The notes under the pieces are model-generated. The model was not told the origin of the DNA. It was given only the letters and a program-made list of their open reading frames with translations, and did not search any database. A stretch of DNA of 64,000 nucleotides from JACCYX01 sp964610045 (GTDB lineage Bacteria > Chloroflexota > Chloroflexia > Thermomicrobiales > UBA6265), in contig CAZSUN010000001.1 in the NCBI GenBank assembly GCA_964610045.1, forward strand, positions 62,001-126,000, written 5' to 3'. A program made the position numbers and the translations under genes. Of the stretch, positions 16,617-25,128 are shown one piece after another (positions within the stretch are counted from its first letter, which is position 1; each line of letters starts with the position of its first letter).

Positions 16617-18149
16617 TTGACCGAAGAGCGTATCCGGCTCGCCATTGATGATGACTTGAACGTGCCTGGTGTCGATCCACTCAGCCAGGCTGTACCGCTT
16701 TCCGATGATGACGATTCCCTTGAGTCCCGGCTTGCAGATCTCAGTTCGCTGATGGACGACACGGTTGAGAGCGTTGACGACGACTCCGAGCCGAGTGTCC
16801 TCGACCTGAGTGACGACGAGTTCGACGACGATCTCGACACCGAGATGTCGAGCGAGATTTCCGCGACCGCAATTGCGGAGAGCGACCTGTCCGCCGTCAG
16901 CCTCGACGACCCTGTCCGCATGTACCTGCGCGAAATTGGGCGGGTACCCCTGCTCAATGCCGCTCGCGAGGTCGAGCTTGCGAAGGCCATGGAGCGTGGC
17001 GAGTACCTGACTCGCCTCATCGAACGGCTTTCAGCGACCGGTTCCGTGGAACCGACCTCGACGGAAGTCGGCATGGCGGTGTACCACGCCTTCCGAGCCG
17101 GGTACCCGATCGCCCGCGCGCTGTGGATCGATGCGCGTCCGGACGACGAGCCGGTGAAGATGGGTGAGATCGTTGACCAGGTACTGCCGATCACCAGCCT
17201 GCCCGGCGCGTCGGTGAAAGCGACCTGCGAACGCTTCGATATCCAGGCAGACGCGCTGGAAGAGCAACTCCGGCTCACCACGGTTGAGTGGGAGTTGATG
17301 CCGAAGCAGGTACAGCAACTTATTGAAGCACGGGCCTCCTGGCCCGACGATGCCGATATCGTGATGCTGTACGACCAGCGCACCGCCAGCATGACCAGAC
17401 GGTGGCGTGACACCCAGGTGGCGGGCCGCCGCGCGAAGGTGGCCTTGACCGAAGCGAACCTGCGGCTCGTGGTGAGTGTGGCGAAGAAATACGGTGGCCG
17501 GGGCATGGGGATGCTCGACCTGATCCAGGAAGGCAATCTCGGCCTGATCCGGGCGGTCGAAAAGTTCCAGTACCACAAGGGCTTCAAGTTCAGCACCTAC
17601 GCGACCTGGTGGATTCGCCAGGCGATCACGCGGGCGATCGCTGACCAGGCGCGCACGATCCGGATTCCCGTCCACATGGTTGAGACGATCAACCGCCTGC
17701 TTCGTACCAGCCGGCGCATGCAGCAGGAGCTGGGCCGGGAGCCGACCACAGATGAACTCGCGAAGGAGATGGAAATCACTCCGGACCGCGTTCGCGAGAT
17801 TCTAAAGATCAGCCAGGATCCGGTTTCGCTGGAAATGCCGATCGGCGAGGAAGAAGACAGCCATCTCGGCGATTTCATCGAAGACCAGAAGATGCCGGCG
17901 CCTGCCGATGCGGCGAGCCGCCAGTTGCTGCGAGAGCAGGTCGAAGATGTCCTCAACACGCTCTCCGACCGGGAGAAGGAAGTGCTCTACATGCGTTATG
18001 GCCTGGACGATGGGCGAGCACGAACCCTGGAGGAAGTGGGGCGCCAGTTCGGCGTGACGCGTGAGCGCATACGCCAAATCGAGGCGAAGGCCCTCCGGAA
18101 GCTGCGGCAGCCAGGCCGGGCGAACGTCCTCCGGGATTACCTCGAGTAG
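16617..18149 (+). CDS. rpoD: Primary RNA polymerase sigma factor (sigma-70)
   Basis: A 510-residue primary sigma factor. The start is TTG 16617, behind AAGGAAGGA. Residues 1-95 are a strongly acidic region-1.1-like segment rich in Asp. Region 1.2 (VRMYLREIGRVPLL) follows. A non-conserved insert of about 140 residues (129-272) precedes region 2 (NLRLVVSVAKKYGGRGM, DLIQEGNLGL, FKFSTYATWWIRQAITRAI), region 3, and region 4 (SDREKEVLYMRYGLDDG, EEVGRQFGVTRERIRQIEAKA). Full region-4 and region-2.4 sequences mark it as the housekeeping sigma. A terminator-like hairpin follows at 18177. Confidence 0.96.
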   Translation: MTEERIRLAIDDDLNVPGVDPLSQAVPLSDDDDSLESRLADLSSLMDDTVESVDDDSEPSVLDLSDDEFDDDLDTEMSSEISATAIAESDLSAVSLDDPVRMYLREIGRVPLLNAAREVELAKAMERGEYLTRLIERLSATGSVEPTSTEVGMAVYHAFRAGYPIARALWIDARPDDEPVKMGEIVDQVLPITSLPGASVKATCERFDIQADALEEQLRLTTVEWELMPKQVQQLIEARASWPDDADIVMLYDQRTASMTRRWRDTQVAGRRAKVALTEANLRLVVSVAKKYGGRGMGMLDLIQEGNLGLIRAVEKFQYHKGFKFSTYATWWIRQAITRAIADQARTIRIPVHMVETINRLLRTSRRMQQELGREPTTDELAKEMEITPDRVREILKISQDPVSLEMPIGEEEDSHLGDFIEDQKMPAPADAASRQLLREQVEDVLNTLSDREKEVLYMRYGLDDGRARTLEEVGRQFGVTRERIRQIEAKALRKLRQPGRANVLRDYLE

Positions 18150-18176
18150 TCATTTCGCCCAGAAAACAACTGCCTA

Positions 18177-18212
18177 CGACCCGGCGGCGGCATCATGTGC
18201 GCCGCCGGGTCG
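18177..18212 (+). terminator. GC-rich terminator-like hairpin after rpoD
   Basis: A perfect 13-bp stem (CGACCCGGCGGCG with CGCCGCCGGGTCG) over a 10-base loop, 28 bases beyond the rpoD stop. There is no T-tract (CGCATTCG follows), so it may attenuate rather than fully terminate. Confidence 0.55.
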
Positions 18213-18357
18213 CGCATTCGTGCGATAATGCCGGATTGGCGGCCTCCACCGGATCACCTCAGCGATCCCCAGGCTCATGCATGCAGCACACTGCGTGCCA
18301 GCCGCCCCTCCCACCCGATCGAACACCAGCAACCCGGTACAGTGCAAGGAGGTCGAC

Positions 18358-19752
18358 ATGCTTGTCGATCAGGCGAGAATTCATGTCCAGGCGGGCAAAG
18401 GCGGCAATGGTTCGTCGTCGTTTCGCAGGGAGAAATACGTGCCGAAAGGCGGTCCGGACGGCGGCGACGGCGGCAGGGGCGGCGATGTCATCATCGTCGT
18501 GGCGGAGAACCTGAACAGCCTGCTGCCGTTCCAGTACATCCACGAATACCGGGCATTGGATGGCGGCGCTGGAGGCGGCCGGAACAAGCATGGTCGCAAT
18601 GGCGAATCCAAGGTGGTCAAGGTGCCGCCGGGTACGGTGGTATTCCTCGAGGAATCTGGCGAGCAAATTGTCGATCTCACCGATCCGGGTGAGGAATTCG
18701 TGATTGCCAGGGGCGGCAAGGGTGGCCTTGGCAACGTGCATTTCAAGTCCTCGACGCGCCAGGCGCCGAAGATCGCCGAGTTGGGCGAGCCAGGTGAGGA
18801 TCGCTGGCTGCGGCTCGAGTTGCGCCTGATCGCCGATGTGGGTCTTGTCGGCTTGCCAAACGCCGGGAAATCAACCCTGCTGGCCTCGTCGACCCGGGCC
18901 AAACCGAAAATTGCCGACTATCCGTTCACCACCCTTTCGCCGAATCTCGGCGTCGTTTCGGTGGGTGGTCCCGGAGGTCAGGCGTTCGTGACCGCCGACA
19001 TTCCCGGGCTGATCGAAGGCGCGGCGGAGGGAGCCGGCCTCGGGCACGAGTTCCTGCGGCACGTGCAGCGGACCAAGGTGCTGGTCCACGTCCTCGATGC
19101 GTCGGGCGGGCTCGAAGGTCGGGATCCGCTCGAAGATTTCCACACGATCAACGACGAGATTGCCGCCTTCGATGACCGCATGGCCGCAGAACCAATGCTG
19201 GTTGCCCTCAACAAGGTCGATGTCTCCGAAGCGCGGGACAATCTGCCCCGCCTTCGCTCGGTGATCGAAGGGGAGGGGTTTCGCGTGTTCCCGATATCTG
19301 CGGCAACCGGGGAGGGTGTCCCGGAGCTGTTTGCCGCCGTTGGCGGGCAATTGCAGATGCTGGCGGAGGCTGATGCCGAGGCCCGGAAGGCGGAATCGGA
19401 CAAACCCAAGCGACGCGTGTACACCATCGGAAACGTCGATGAGCGCGCCTGGGACGCGCAGCGCATCGACGAGGATTCGTTCCGCGTGACCGGTGTGGGA
19501 CTCGAGCGGTTCACCCGAATGACCAATTTCGACCAGCGTGAGGCGGTCGACCGGTACCAGCGGATGCTCGAGCGGAACGGGATCGCCTCGGAACTCGAAC
19601 GCCTCGGGATCCAGGATGGGGACACGGTCTACATCGCCGAGCACGAATTGATGTGGGGCGACCAGCCGGACGAAGACGGTTCGTTCGTGGTGGCTGGGCA
19701 CGTCGAGCCGACCGAATTCGAATGGATCGAAGGCGACGACGAGGAGGAATAA
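18358..19752 (+). CDS. obgE: Obg/CgtA GTPase
   Basis: The 464-residue GTPase starts at ATG 18358 with AAGGAGG upstream. Three domains are visible. The Gly-rich Obg fold is residues 1-158 (QAGKGGNGSSSFRREKYVPK, GGPDGGDGGRGG). The G domain contains the P-loop GLPNAGKST (165-173), YPFTTLSPNLG, DIPGLIEGAAEGAGLGHEFL and ALNKVD. A C-terminal OCT domain is present (VYTIGNVDERAWDAQRID... GDTVYIAEHELMWGD). It binds the 50S subunit and links ribosome maturation with stress and cell cycle. An acidic tail closes the protein. The assembly gap begins 53 bases after the stop. Confidence 0.96.
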   Translation: MLVDQARIHVQAGKGGNGSSSFRREKYVPKGGPDGGDGGRGGDVIIVVAENLNSLLPFQYIHEYRALDGGAGGGRNKHGRNGESKVVKVPPGTVVFLEESGEQIVDLTDPGEEFVIARGGKGGLGNVHFKSSTRQAPKIAELGEPGEDRWLRLELRLIADVGLVGLPNAGKSTLLASSTRAKPKIADYPFTTLSPNLGVVSVGGPGGQAFVTADIPGLIEGAAEGAGLGHEFLRHVQRTKVLVHVLDASGGLEGRDPLEDFHTINDEIAAFDDRMAAEPMLVALNKVDVSEARDNLPRLRSVIEGEGFRVFPISAATGEGVPELFAAVGGQLQMLAEADAEARKAESDKPKRRVYTIGNVDERAWDAQRIDEDSFRVTGVGLERFTRMTNFDQREAVDRYQRMLERNGIASELERLGIQDGDTVYIAEHELMWGDQPDEDGSFVVAGHVEPTEFEWIEGDDEEE

Positions 19753-19785
19753 AGCCCGCCCACAACCGCATGCCCGTCGCTCCCT

Positions 19786-19805
19786 GCCGTAGGAGCCGAT
19801 CGGCC
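19786..19805. repeat. Palindromic repeat head at the edge of the assembly gap
   Basis: GCCGTAGGAGCCGATCGGCC ends exactly at the first N. Its first 11 bases match, with one difference, the reverse complement of the repeat at 62146-62173. The palindromic part matches GGGCCGATCGGCCC at 41380-41393. The gap therefore probably falls inside a copy of a dispersed intergenic repeat. Confidence 0.45.
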
Positions 19806-19905
19806 NNNNNNNNNNNNNNNNNNNNNNNNNNNNNNNNNNNNNNNNNNNNNNNNNNNNNNNNNNNNNNNNNNNNNNNNNNNNNNNNNNNNNNNNNNNNNNN
19901 NNNNN
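19806..19905. other. Assembly gap (100 N)
   Basis: Exactly 100 unknown bases, a conventional scaffold placeholder, so the true distance between obg and the next gene is not known. Any reading frame that crosses it is an artefact. Confidence 0.99.
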
Positions 19906-19926
19906 GTGGCTGCCCTGTTTTCGCAA

Positions 19927-20493
19927 TCAACCTCCCTGCAACACGTTGTAGGGCTCGACGAGCGCCAGGTGCAGGTTGTCCAGAATGCACGCGACCGTCT
20001 CCTCGACCGAGAGGGCGGAGGTGTCCAGCCAAAGGCCGATGCCAGGCGTTTCGGTTCGCATCGCGTGATCCAGTTCCACCGGTGTCCAGTCCAGGTAGCC
20101 CGTCTTGTTCCTGGCGCGGTCACGCCGGGCGGCGATCTCCGGCGCCGGCGCGAGCACGACCAGGAAGACCCGGGCCGGGGCATCGCGCAACAGGTCCAGC
20201 ACGCGGGTGACATCCTTGCCGAGGATGACGTCCTGATAGACGACGATGTAACCAGCCTCCGCGTAGGTGATGGCGGCGCTGGCGGCGAGTCGCTGCCGCA
20301 AGTGGATTTGCTTCTCCGCCTCCGCCCAGTTTTCCGGGGTGACCGCAGCCTGCCCGTTGACGATGAAGCGCCGGAAGATGTCGCCCCGGAGGTGGACGCT
20401 CCGGGGTAACCGTTCGGCCATCGCCTGGGCAACGGTGGATTTCCCGGCTGCCATGATGCCGGTGATGACCATGATATCGCCGGATTCGATCAC
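19927..20493 (-). CDS. P-loop kinase/phosphotransferase, AAA-33-like
   Basis: A 188-residue P-loop protein with Walker A GIMAAGKST (12-20), SVHLRGDIFRRFIVNG, a VVYQDVILGKD Walker B-like strand and an arginine-containing lid (EIAARRDRARNKTGYL). The architecture resembles small zeta-toxin/chloramphenicol phosphotransferase and gluconate kinase-like phosphotransferases that phosphorylate small molecules. No antitoxin gene is adjacent. The start overlaps the plsC stop by four bases, making it the last gene of the minus-strand run. Substrate unknown. The C-terminus lies close to the assembly gap but the stop codon is before it. Confidence 0.78.
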   Translation of the reverse strand: MIESGDIMVITGIMAAGKSTVAQAMAERLPRSVHLRGDIFRRFIVNGQAAVTPENWAEAEKQIHLRQRLAASAAITYAEAGYIVVYQDVILGKDVTRVLDLLRDAPARVFLVVLAPAPEIAARRDRARNKTGYLDWTPVELDHAMRTETPGIGLWLDTSALSVEETVACILDNLHLALVEPYNVLQGG

Positions 20494-21215
20494 GCGGATT
20501 CGGTGTCCCTGGTCGCATAGATGCCCCGGTACGATTCGGGCAGAAGTGCGGCGACCCGTTCCATCGCCATGGTGATGGCTTCTTCCGACGACATGCGCTT
20601 GCCGTCCGGTTTCAGCGGCAGGGTGAATGGTTCCCCGATCGTGATCGTCACCCGCCAGCGTCCTCCGTGCGAATCATGCATCTGCTTGGCGCCGTTGAAC
20701 GGGAGCCGCTCGGAGCCGACGATCGCCACGGGGAGAATGGGGACATTGCCACGCAGCGCGATCAGGCCGGCTCCTGGCAACACGCGTTCGATGCGCCGGC
20801 TCACACTCCGCGTCCCTTCAGGGAACATGCCAACGGCAATACCCTGTTGCAGCCGGTCCGTCGCCATTTGGATGGCGTGACGATCGGCCTTCCCCCGATC
20901 CACAGGAAATGCTCCTCCGAATCGGAGGAACCTGCCGATGACCGGAACCGTCATGAGTTCCTTTTTCGCCATGTAGTGCATTGGCCGGGGCAATGCCGTG
21001 GAGATCAGGACCGGGTCGGCGTTGTGCAGGTGGTTGGACACCACGAGCACGCCACCGTCACGTGGGACGTTGTTCAACCCATCGATACGCAAACGGACAA
21101 GCACCCGGAAGAGGATGAGCAGGATGACCCGGAGACTCGTGAACATCCAGCCGTTGAGCTTGCCCTCCATCAGGTCGGGTATGGGCTTGCCTGGTGATGC
21201 TTTCGGCTCGGTCAT
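20490..21215 (-). CDS. plsC: 1-acyl-sn-glycerol-3-phosphate acyltransferase
   Basis: A 241-residue membrane-associated acyltransferase that makes phosphatidic acid from lysophosphatidic acid. The catalytic HX4D motif is NHLHNADP (His62, Asp67). The second substrate-binding motif is FPEGTRS (131-137). A hydrophobic helix (LRVILLILFRVLV) lies near the N-terminus. It overlaps cmk upstream and the P-loop kinase downstream by four bases each. The neighbouring of cmk and plsC is common in bacteria. Confidence 0.94.
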   Translation of the reverse strand: MTEPKASPGKPIPDLMEGKLNGWMFTSLRVILLILFRVLVRLRIDGLNNVPRDGGVLVVSNHLHNADPVLISTALPRPMHYMAKKELMTVPVIGRFLRFGGAFPVDRGKADRHAIQMATDRLQQGIAVGMFPEGTRSVSRRIERVLPGAGLIALRGNVPILPVAIVGSERLPFNGAKQMHDSHGGRWRVTITIGEPFTLPLKPDGKRMSSEEAITMAMERVAALLPESYRGIYATRDTESA

Positions 21216-21922
21216 GCGGTTCCTCCGGATCCCTGCCAGCTCGACCGTGCGCGCTGCTCGATCTCGTTCACGATGTCATCAACCGATCGGCCATCGGTGT
21301 CGACGACCACGGCGTCGGGAGCGGCAGCGAGTGGCGCGACCTCACGGCTGGAGTCGTAGGCGTCACGGGCTTCGAGATCGGACAGAACCTGCTCGAATTG
21401 CGCGTCGACGCCCCGTCCGTGCAATTCGGCCAGCCGCCGTCGCGCTCGCTCCTCCGTGCTGGCAACCAGGAAAATCTTGAGCCCGGCAGCTGGTATGACC
21501 ACGGTACCGATGTCTCGGCCGACCATCACAATCCGGGCGCCATCGGCGATGTGTCGCTGGGTAGTGAGCAGGTTTTTGCGGACGCCGGAATGAGCCGAAA
21601 CCTCGGAGACCGCGGCATCGATCTCGCGGGTACGGATTGCCCAGGTCACGTCCTCATCGCCCAGGAGCACATCGACCTGCCTGCCGTCTGCGACTGACGG
21701 CGGCCGGATCCTGATATCGAGCTTTCGCGCGAGATCAGCAAGGCACTCACCGTCGCTGCCGGCGATTCCGGTGCGGATCGCCGCGAGCGTCACCGTTCGG
21801 TAGAGGGCGCCAGTATCGAACAGGATTGCGCCGAGCCGGTGCGCGAGCTCTCGCGCGACGGTGGACTTACCGGCCGCGCCCGGTCCGTCGATCGCGATGA
21901 CTTGACGGTGGTCGGGTTGCAT
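21212..21922 (-). CDS. cmk: Cytidylate kinase
   Basis: A 236-residue kinase that phosphorylates CMP/dCMP with ATP. Start is ATG 21922 with GGAAGGA upstream, which gives a 56-base overlap with the pseudouridine synthase gene. Features: IAIDGPGAAGKST (P-loop 13-21), FDTGALYRTVTLAAI, VMVGRDIGTVV, KIFLVASTEERARRRL and DSSREVAPLAAAPDAVVVDT, all standard for Cmk. It is the middle gene of the rluB-cmk-plsC run. Confidence 0.96.
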   Translation of the reverse strand: MQPDHRQVIAIDGPGAAGKSTVARELAHRLGAILFDTGALYRTVTLAAIRTGIAGSDGECLADLARKLDIRIRPPSVADGRQVDVLLGDEDVTWAIRTREIDAAVSEVSAHSGVRKNLLTTQRHIADGARIVMVGRDIGTVVIPAAGLKIFLVASTEERARRRLAELHGRGVDAQFEQVLSDLEARDAYDSSREVAPLAAAPDAVVVDTDGRSVDDIVNEIEQRARSSWQGSGGTA

Positions 21923-22808
21923 CAGGTTTCCTTCCCTGCGGCGCAGGCGTTGACGCGGTTCCTCGAGAGGACGTCGAGGCATCGTCGGAGCGCGTGCCGT
22001 GGACAAACCCACCAACAGGCTCGAGTTGGAGCGTTCGCGTGGCATTGGCCCGAGCGGCAGCCTCCGGGGAGATGCCGATCGCCTCGAACAACTGCCCGAG
22101 CTCGCCCGGCGTCAGGTCGCGCCAGGCGCCGGGCGGAATGCCGCGCAGGACAAGGGGACCGAGCCGCTCGCGCCGGAGGAGATCGACTTCAATACCAACC
22201 TTGTGCATCATCTCGCGGACGACATGGTAAATGCCTTCGTGGAGCACGATGCGGATAATGATGCCCTTCGGGGTTTCGCGAAGGATCCGGCACTCGTCCG
22301 GCACGACCAGGCGGTCGTTGATGAGCAGTCCGGCTCGGACATCCGCGAGTTGCTCGTCGGTCGGCCGCCTGGTGGTGTAGACGTGGTACTCCTTGGTCAG
22401 GCCGTACCGCGGGTGCATGACGCGGTTGGCGACGTCACCGTCGTTCGTCAGCAGGAGCAGTCCCTGGGTGTCGCGGTCGAGCCGGCCAACCGGATATACC
22501 CGCTCCCGCACCTTGACCAAATCCATGACCGTCCAGCGTTGCCGCTCGTCATTGGTGGTGGTGATGAACCCACTTGGTTTGTTCAGCATCAGGTACCGCG
22601 GTTGCTGTTTCGGCAAGACCCGCCCATTGACGCGAATGACATCCTTGACGGGATCGACCCGGGTTCCGAGTTCGGTGACGAGCTTGCCGTTGACCGTCAC
22701 CTTGCCGGCGACGATCAATTCCTCGGCTGCCCGGCGGCTCGCAATCCCGCGGGATGCGATGACGCGTTGCAGGCGTTCGCCCGTTGGGGGGGTGGCGTCG
22801 TTGGGCAT
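21867..22808 (-). CDS. rluB: RsuA/RluB-family rRNA pseudouridine synthase
   Basis: A 313-residue protein with an N-terminal S4 RNA-binding domain (ERLQRVIASRGIASRRAAEE ... GKVTVNGKLV). The RsuA/RluB catalytic domain follows, with YLMLNKPSGFITT, catalytic Asp111 in PVGRLDRDTQGLLLLTNDG, and LTKEYHVY. Relatives isomerise a uridine in 23S (RluB) or 16S (RsuA) rRNA; neighbours and length favour RluB. The C-terminal 65 residues are Arg/Ser/Pro-rich and probably disordered. Its 3' end overlaps cmk by 56 bases and it begins four bases after the S11 peptidase stop. Confidence 0.92.
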   Translation of the reverse strand: MPNDATPPTGERLQRVIASRGIASRRAAEELIVAGKVTVNGKLVTELGTRVDPVKDVIRVNGRVLPKQQPRYLMLNKPSGFITTTNDERQRWTVMDLVKVRERVYPVGRLDRDTQGLLLLTNDGDVANRVMHPRYGLTKEYHVYTTRRPTDEQLADVRAGLLINDRLVVPDECRILRETPKGIIIRIVLHEGIYHVVREMMHKVGIEVDLLRRERLGPLVLRGIPPGAWRDLTPGELGQLFEAIGISPEAAARANATRTLQLEPVGGFVHGTRSDDASTSSRGTASTPAPQGRKPDATRPPSSHRDRRTGRGR

Positions 22809-22811
22809 GGC

Positions 22812-24011
22812 TCAAGTGTCCTGTTGTCCGGGGATCCGGGCACTGGCGGTCCTGGCTGACACGGGGAGACTGCCGGCGAGGATCTGGTCGTAGTAGAGGT
22901 CGACGGTGCCGGCGCCGGTGTTGTCGATCACCAGCTGGTACCCTGTCTCGACCGCTTCGCGTGGGTAGGGCACGATCGCCTCGCCTTCGAAATCGACTTG
23001 CCAGACGGCCATCTCATCCGGCAAGCCGGGGAAGGTGCCGTCGCTGCCAGGCACGAGCCAGGCATACTGCTCGTCCATGGCCGAGAAGATCGCCCGAGTG
23101 TCGTCCCACCGCTTGTCGGACCCATCCACAATGATGCTGTTCTCATCGTATTCCACATCGGACCCAAGCACCGAGGTAATCACCATGTTGGTGCCGCCGT
23201 TCATTTCCCGCGCCAGCACCACGCAGGCGCCTGCGGCGTCTGTGGTGCCGGTCTTGCCGCCGACCACGCCAAGTTGGCCAAGCAGGAGGTTGGTGGTGCT
23301 CTTTTCGTAATGGGTGGCGCCCGGCCCGATCGAGTAGAACGAGTAGGCGGGCTGGGAGACGATATCGGCCAGGTACTCGTTCTGCATCAGTTCGCCAAAC
23401 AGGATGGCGATGTCGTGCGCGGACGAATACGCGCCCGCGGCATCGAGCCCGTCGGGGCGGGTGAACCAGGTGTTTTCCAGTCCGAGGTTGGCAGCGTAGT
23501 CGTTCATCGCCTGGACGAACGCGTCGATGGCCGCGTTGTCGCTTTCGCAATCACACAGCTTGTAGCCGACGTACCGGGCAATGGCGTGGGCGGCGTCGTT
23601 GCCAGATGGCAATAGCAGTCCATAGAGCAACGTGCCGAGGGTGAGGGTATCCCCGCCGACCAGGCCCATGTTCGAATACAACGTGACATCGACGGTGTCG
23701 GATTCGAGGGTTTGGACCTCCTCCGAGGTGCTGGCGTTTGCAACTGCCACCAGTGCGGTGGCGACCTTGACGGTCGACCCGATCTGGATTCGCTCGTTGG
23801 CATTGAGTTCGTAGAGCACGATCCCGGTGGTGAGATCGTAGGAGTACACACTCTCGGCCGTGACTGGTGGCGGTTCGAGCCCTGCCTGCGATTGGGGTGT
23901 TGTGGTTGAGGTAGGCGCAGCCATGCCGGGAAGGGCCAACGATAGCAGCAGGATGATCGAAATGGTGAGCGCCAGAAGGCGGCGCGCGGCGCAGGTGAGA
24001 ACTCGTGGCAC
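22812..24011 (-). CDS. D-Ala-D-Ala carboxypeptidase (peptidase S11, DacA/DacF type)
   Basis: A 399-residue exported penicillin-binding protein with a signal peptide (RRLLALTISIILLLSLALPGMA). All three active-site motifs are visible: SxxK at Ser79-Lys82 (IGSTVKVATALVA), SGN at 136-138 (LLPSGNDAAHAIA) and KTG at 253-255 (VVGGKTGTTDAAG). It trims the terminal D-Ala of peptidoglycan stem peptides on the outer face of the membrane. Family members usually have SMTK at the first motif; here it is STVK. The C-terminal ~140 residues form a beta-rich domain. It may be co-transcribed with the rluB-cmk-plsC genes that follow. Confidence 0.93.
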   Translation of the reverse strand: MPRVLTCAARRLLALTISIILLLSLALPGMAAPTSTTTPQSQAGLEPPPVTAESVYSYDLTTGIVLYELNANERIQIGSTVKVATALVAVANASTSEEVQTLESDTVDVTLYSNMGLVGGDTLTLGTLLYGLLLPSGNDAAHAIARYVGYKLCDCESDNAAIDAFVQAMNDYAANLGLENTWFTRPDGLDAAGAYSSAHDIAILFGELMQNEYLADIVSQPAYSFYSIGPGATHYEKSTTNLLLGQLGVVGGKTGTTDAAGACVVLAREMNGGTNMVITSVLGSDVEYDENSIIVDGSDKRWDDTRAIFSAMDEQYAWLVPGSDGTFPGLPDEMAVWQVDFEGEAIVPYPREAVETGYQLVIDNTGAGTVDLYYDQILAGSLPVSARTASARIPGQQDT

Positions 24012-24093
24012 GATGGCAACTCACTGGGTTCGAGGTTCGGCAGGCCGCGATGGACCGGCACCAGTATAGTGCGTAGCCCTCGCCGATGGACGG

Positions 24094-25128
24094 CTACAGA
24101 TCCAGCGCGATCTCGATCAGCGCCTGCTTGAGGGCGGAAGTGGCTTCCAGCGAGACCCCGCTGATGCGGAGATGGTTCGCCAGGCGAGGGTCATCGACCC
24201 GGTAAACGACGATGCCCCGTTCGGCGAGCCGTGGCACGAAGAAGTCCGCCGTTCCGCGTTCGATCCGCGCCAGCAGGAAGTTCGACCAGGACGGATAGGG
24301 CGGACTGATCATGCTCAGTTTCCGCAGTTGACGGAAGAGCCGACCCTTCTCGTAGGTCACCTTGCGGACCGTGGCGCGAATGTCCGCATCCGCATCGAGG
24401 GCAGCGTGTGCAGCGACGATGGAGACCCTGGCCAATCCGGAGGGGCGCTGCTGGGCGGCGATGGCGCGCGCGATCCGGGGCGGGGCGATGCCCCACGCGA
24501 GCGGGAACGCGGTCATCCCGGCGAAGGTTTCGAAGGTCTGGAGCAGGACCAGGTTGTCGAACTCCCGAACCAGCGGCGTCAGCGAACGCGAGCTGTATGC
24601 GGCATGACGTTGATCGATGACGACCAGCGAACTCTGCCGCGAGAGCCGGACGATGTCCTGGACCGTGGCGATCGTTCCGGTCGGATCGTTCGGCGAGAGT
24701 ACGATCGAGGTGGCGCCGCGAGGAAGTTCGACCCCTCCGGGATTCACGGGCAAGGCGAACATCCGTCTCCGACCGACCGATTCAACCTGAGCGCTGTGAT
24801 GTTGGAGCCATCGTTCCAGGGCTGGATCCGAAGGTGGGAAGACGACCAGGGGCCCATGACTGCTTCGCCACTGAGCGATCATGGCGTGGAGTTCGTCGAT
24901 ACCGTTTGCAGTAACTACCCAATCGTCACCGACACCGGCGAGGGCTCCGAGCCGGCTTCGCAACCGATCACCAAGGTTGTCGGAAGAGCGCCCCCAGTTG
25001 TCGAAGCGGGATACCGCATCCACCACGGCATCGACTGGACCATACGGGTTCGCGACGAGATCGAGTCGAACCAGGCGTTCAGACGCCGCCGTGGATCTGA
25101 TCGTGGCCTGGAATGCACCGTGACTCAT
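24094..25128 (-). CDS. HisC-like fold-type I aminotransferase homologue lacking the PLP lysine
   Basis: A 344-residue relative of histidinol-phosphate/CobD-type aminotransferases. Conserved framework parts are present: LVANPYGPVDAV, SPNDPTG (145-151) and the strand VVIDQRHAAYS (170-179), where Asp172 would contact the PLP ring nitrogen. The segment that should carry the catalytic lysine (RTLSKAFGLAGLR in HisC) reads QTFETFAGMTAFP (197-209), so both the Schiff-base Lys and the phosphate-binding Arg are absent. It is therefore probably a non-catalytic pseudo-aminotransferase or a binding protein. Its start overlaps the metallophosphoesterase stop by four bases, implying a functional pair. No his or cobalamin gene is nearby. 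Confidence 0.75.
   Translation of the reverse strand: MSHGAFQATIRSTAASERLVRLDLVANPYGPVDAVVDAVSRFDNWGRSSDNLGDRLRSRLGALAGVGDDWVVTANGIDELHAMIAQWRSSHGPLVVFPPSDPALERWLQHHSAQVESVGRRRMFALPVNPGGVELPRGATSIVLSPNDPTGTIATVQDIVRLSRQSSLVVIDQRHAAYSSRSLTPLVREFDNLVLLQTFETFAGMTAFPLAWGIAPPRIARAIAAQQRPSGLARVSIVAAHAALDADADIRATVRKVTYEKGRLFRQLRKLSMISPPYPSWSNFLLARIERGTADFFVPRLAERGIVVYRVDDPRLANHLRISGVSLEATSALKQALIEIALDL

Noticed and set aside
19511..20432. Reading frames running through the N stretch
   Set aside because: They include unknown residues from a placeholder of arbitrary length, so phase across the gap is meaningless.
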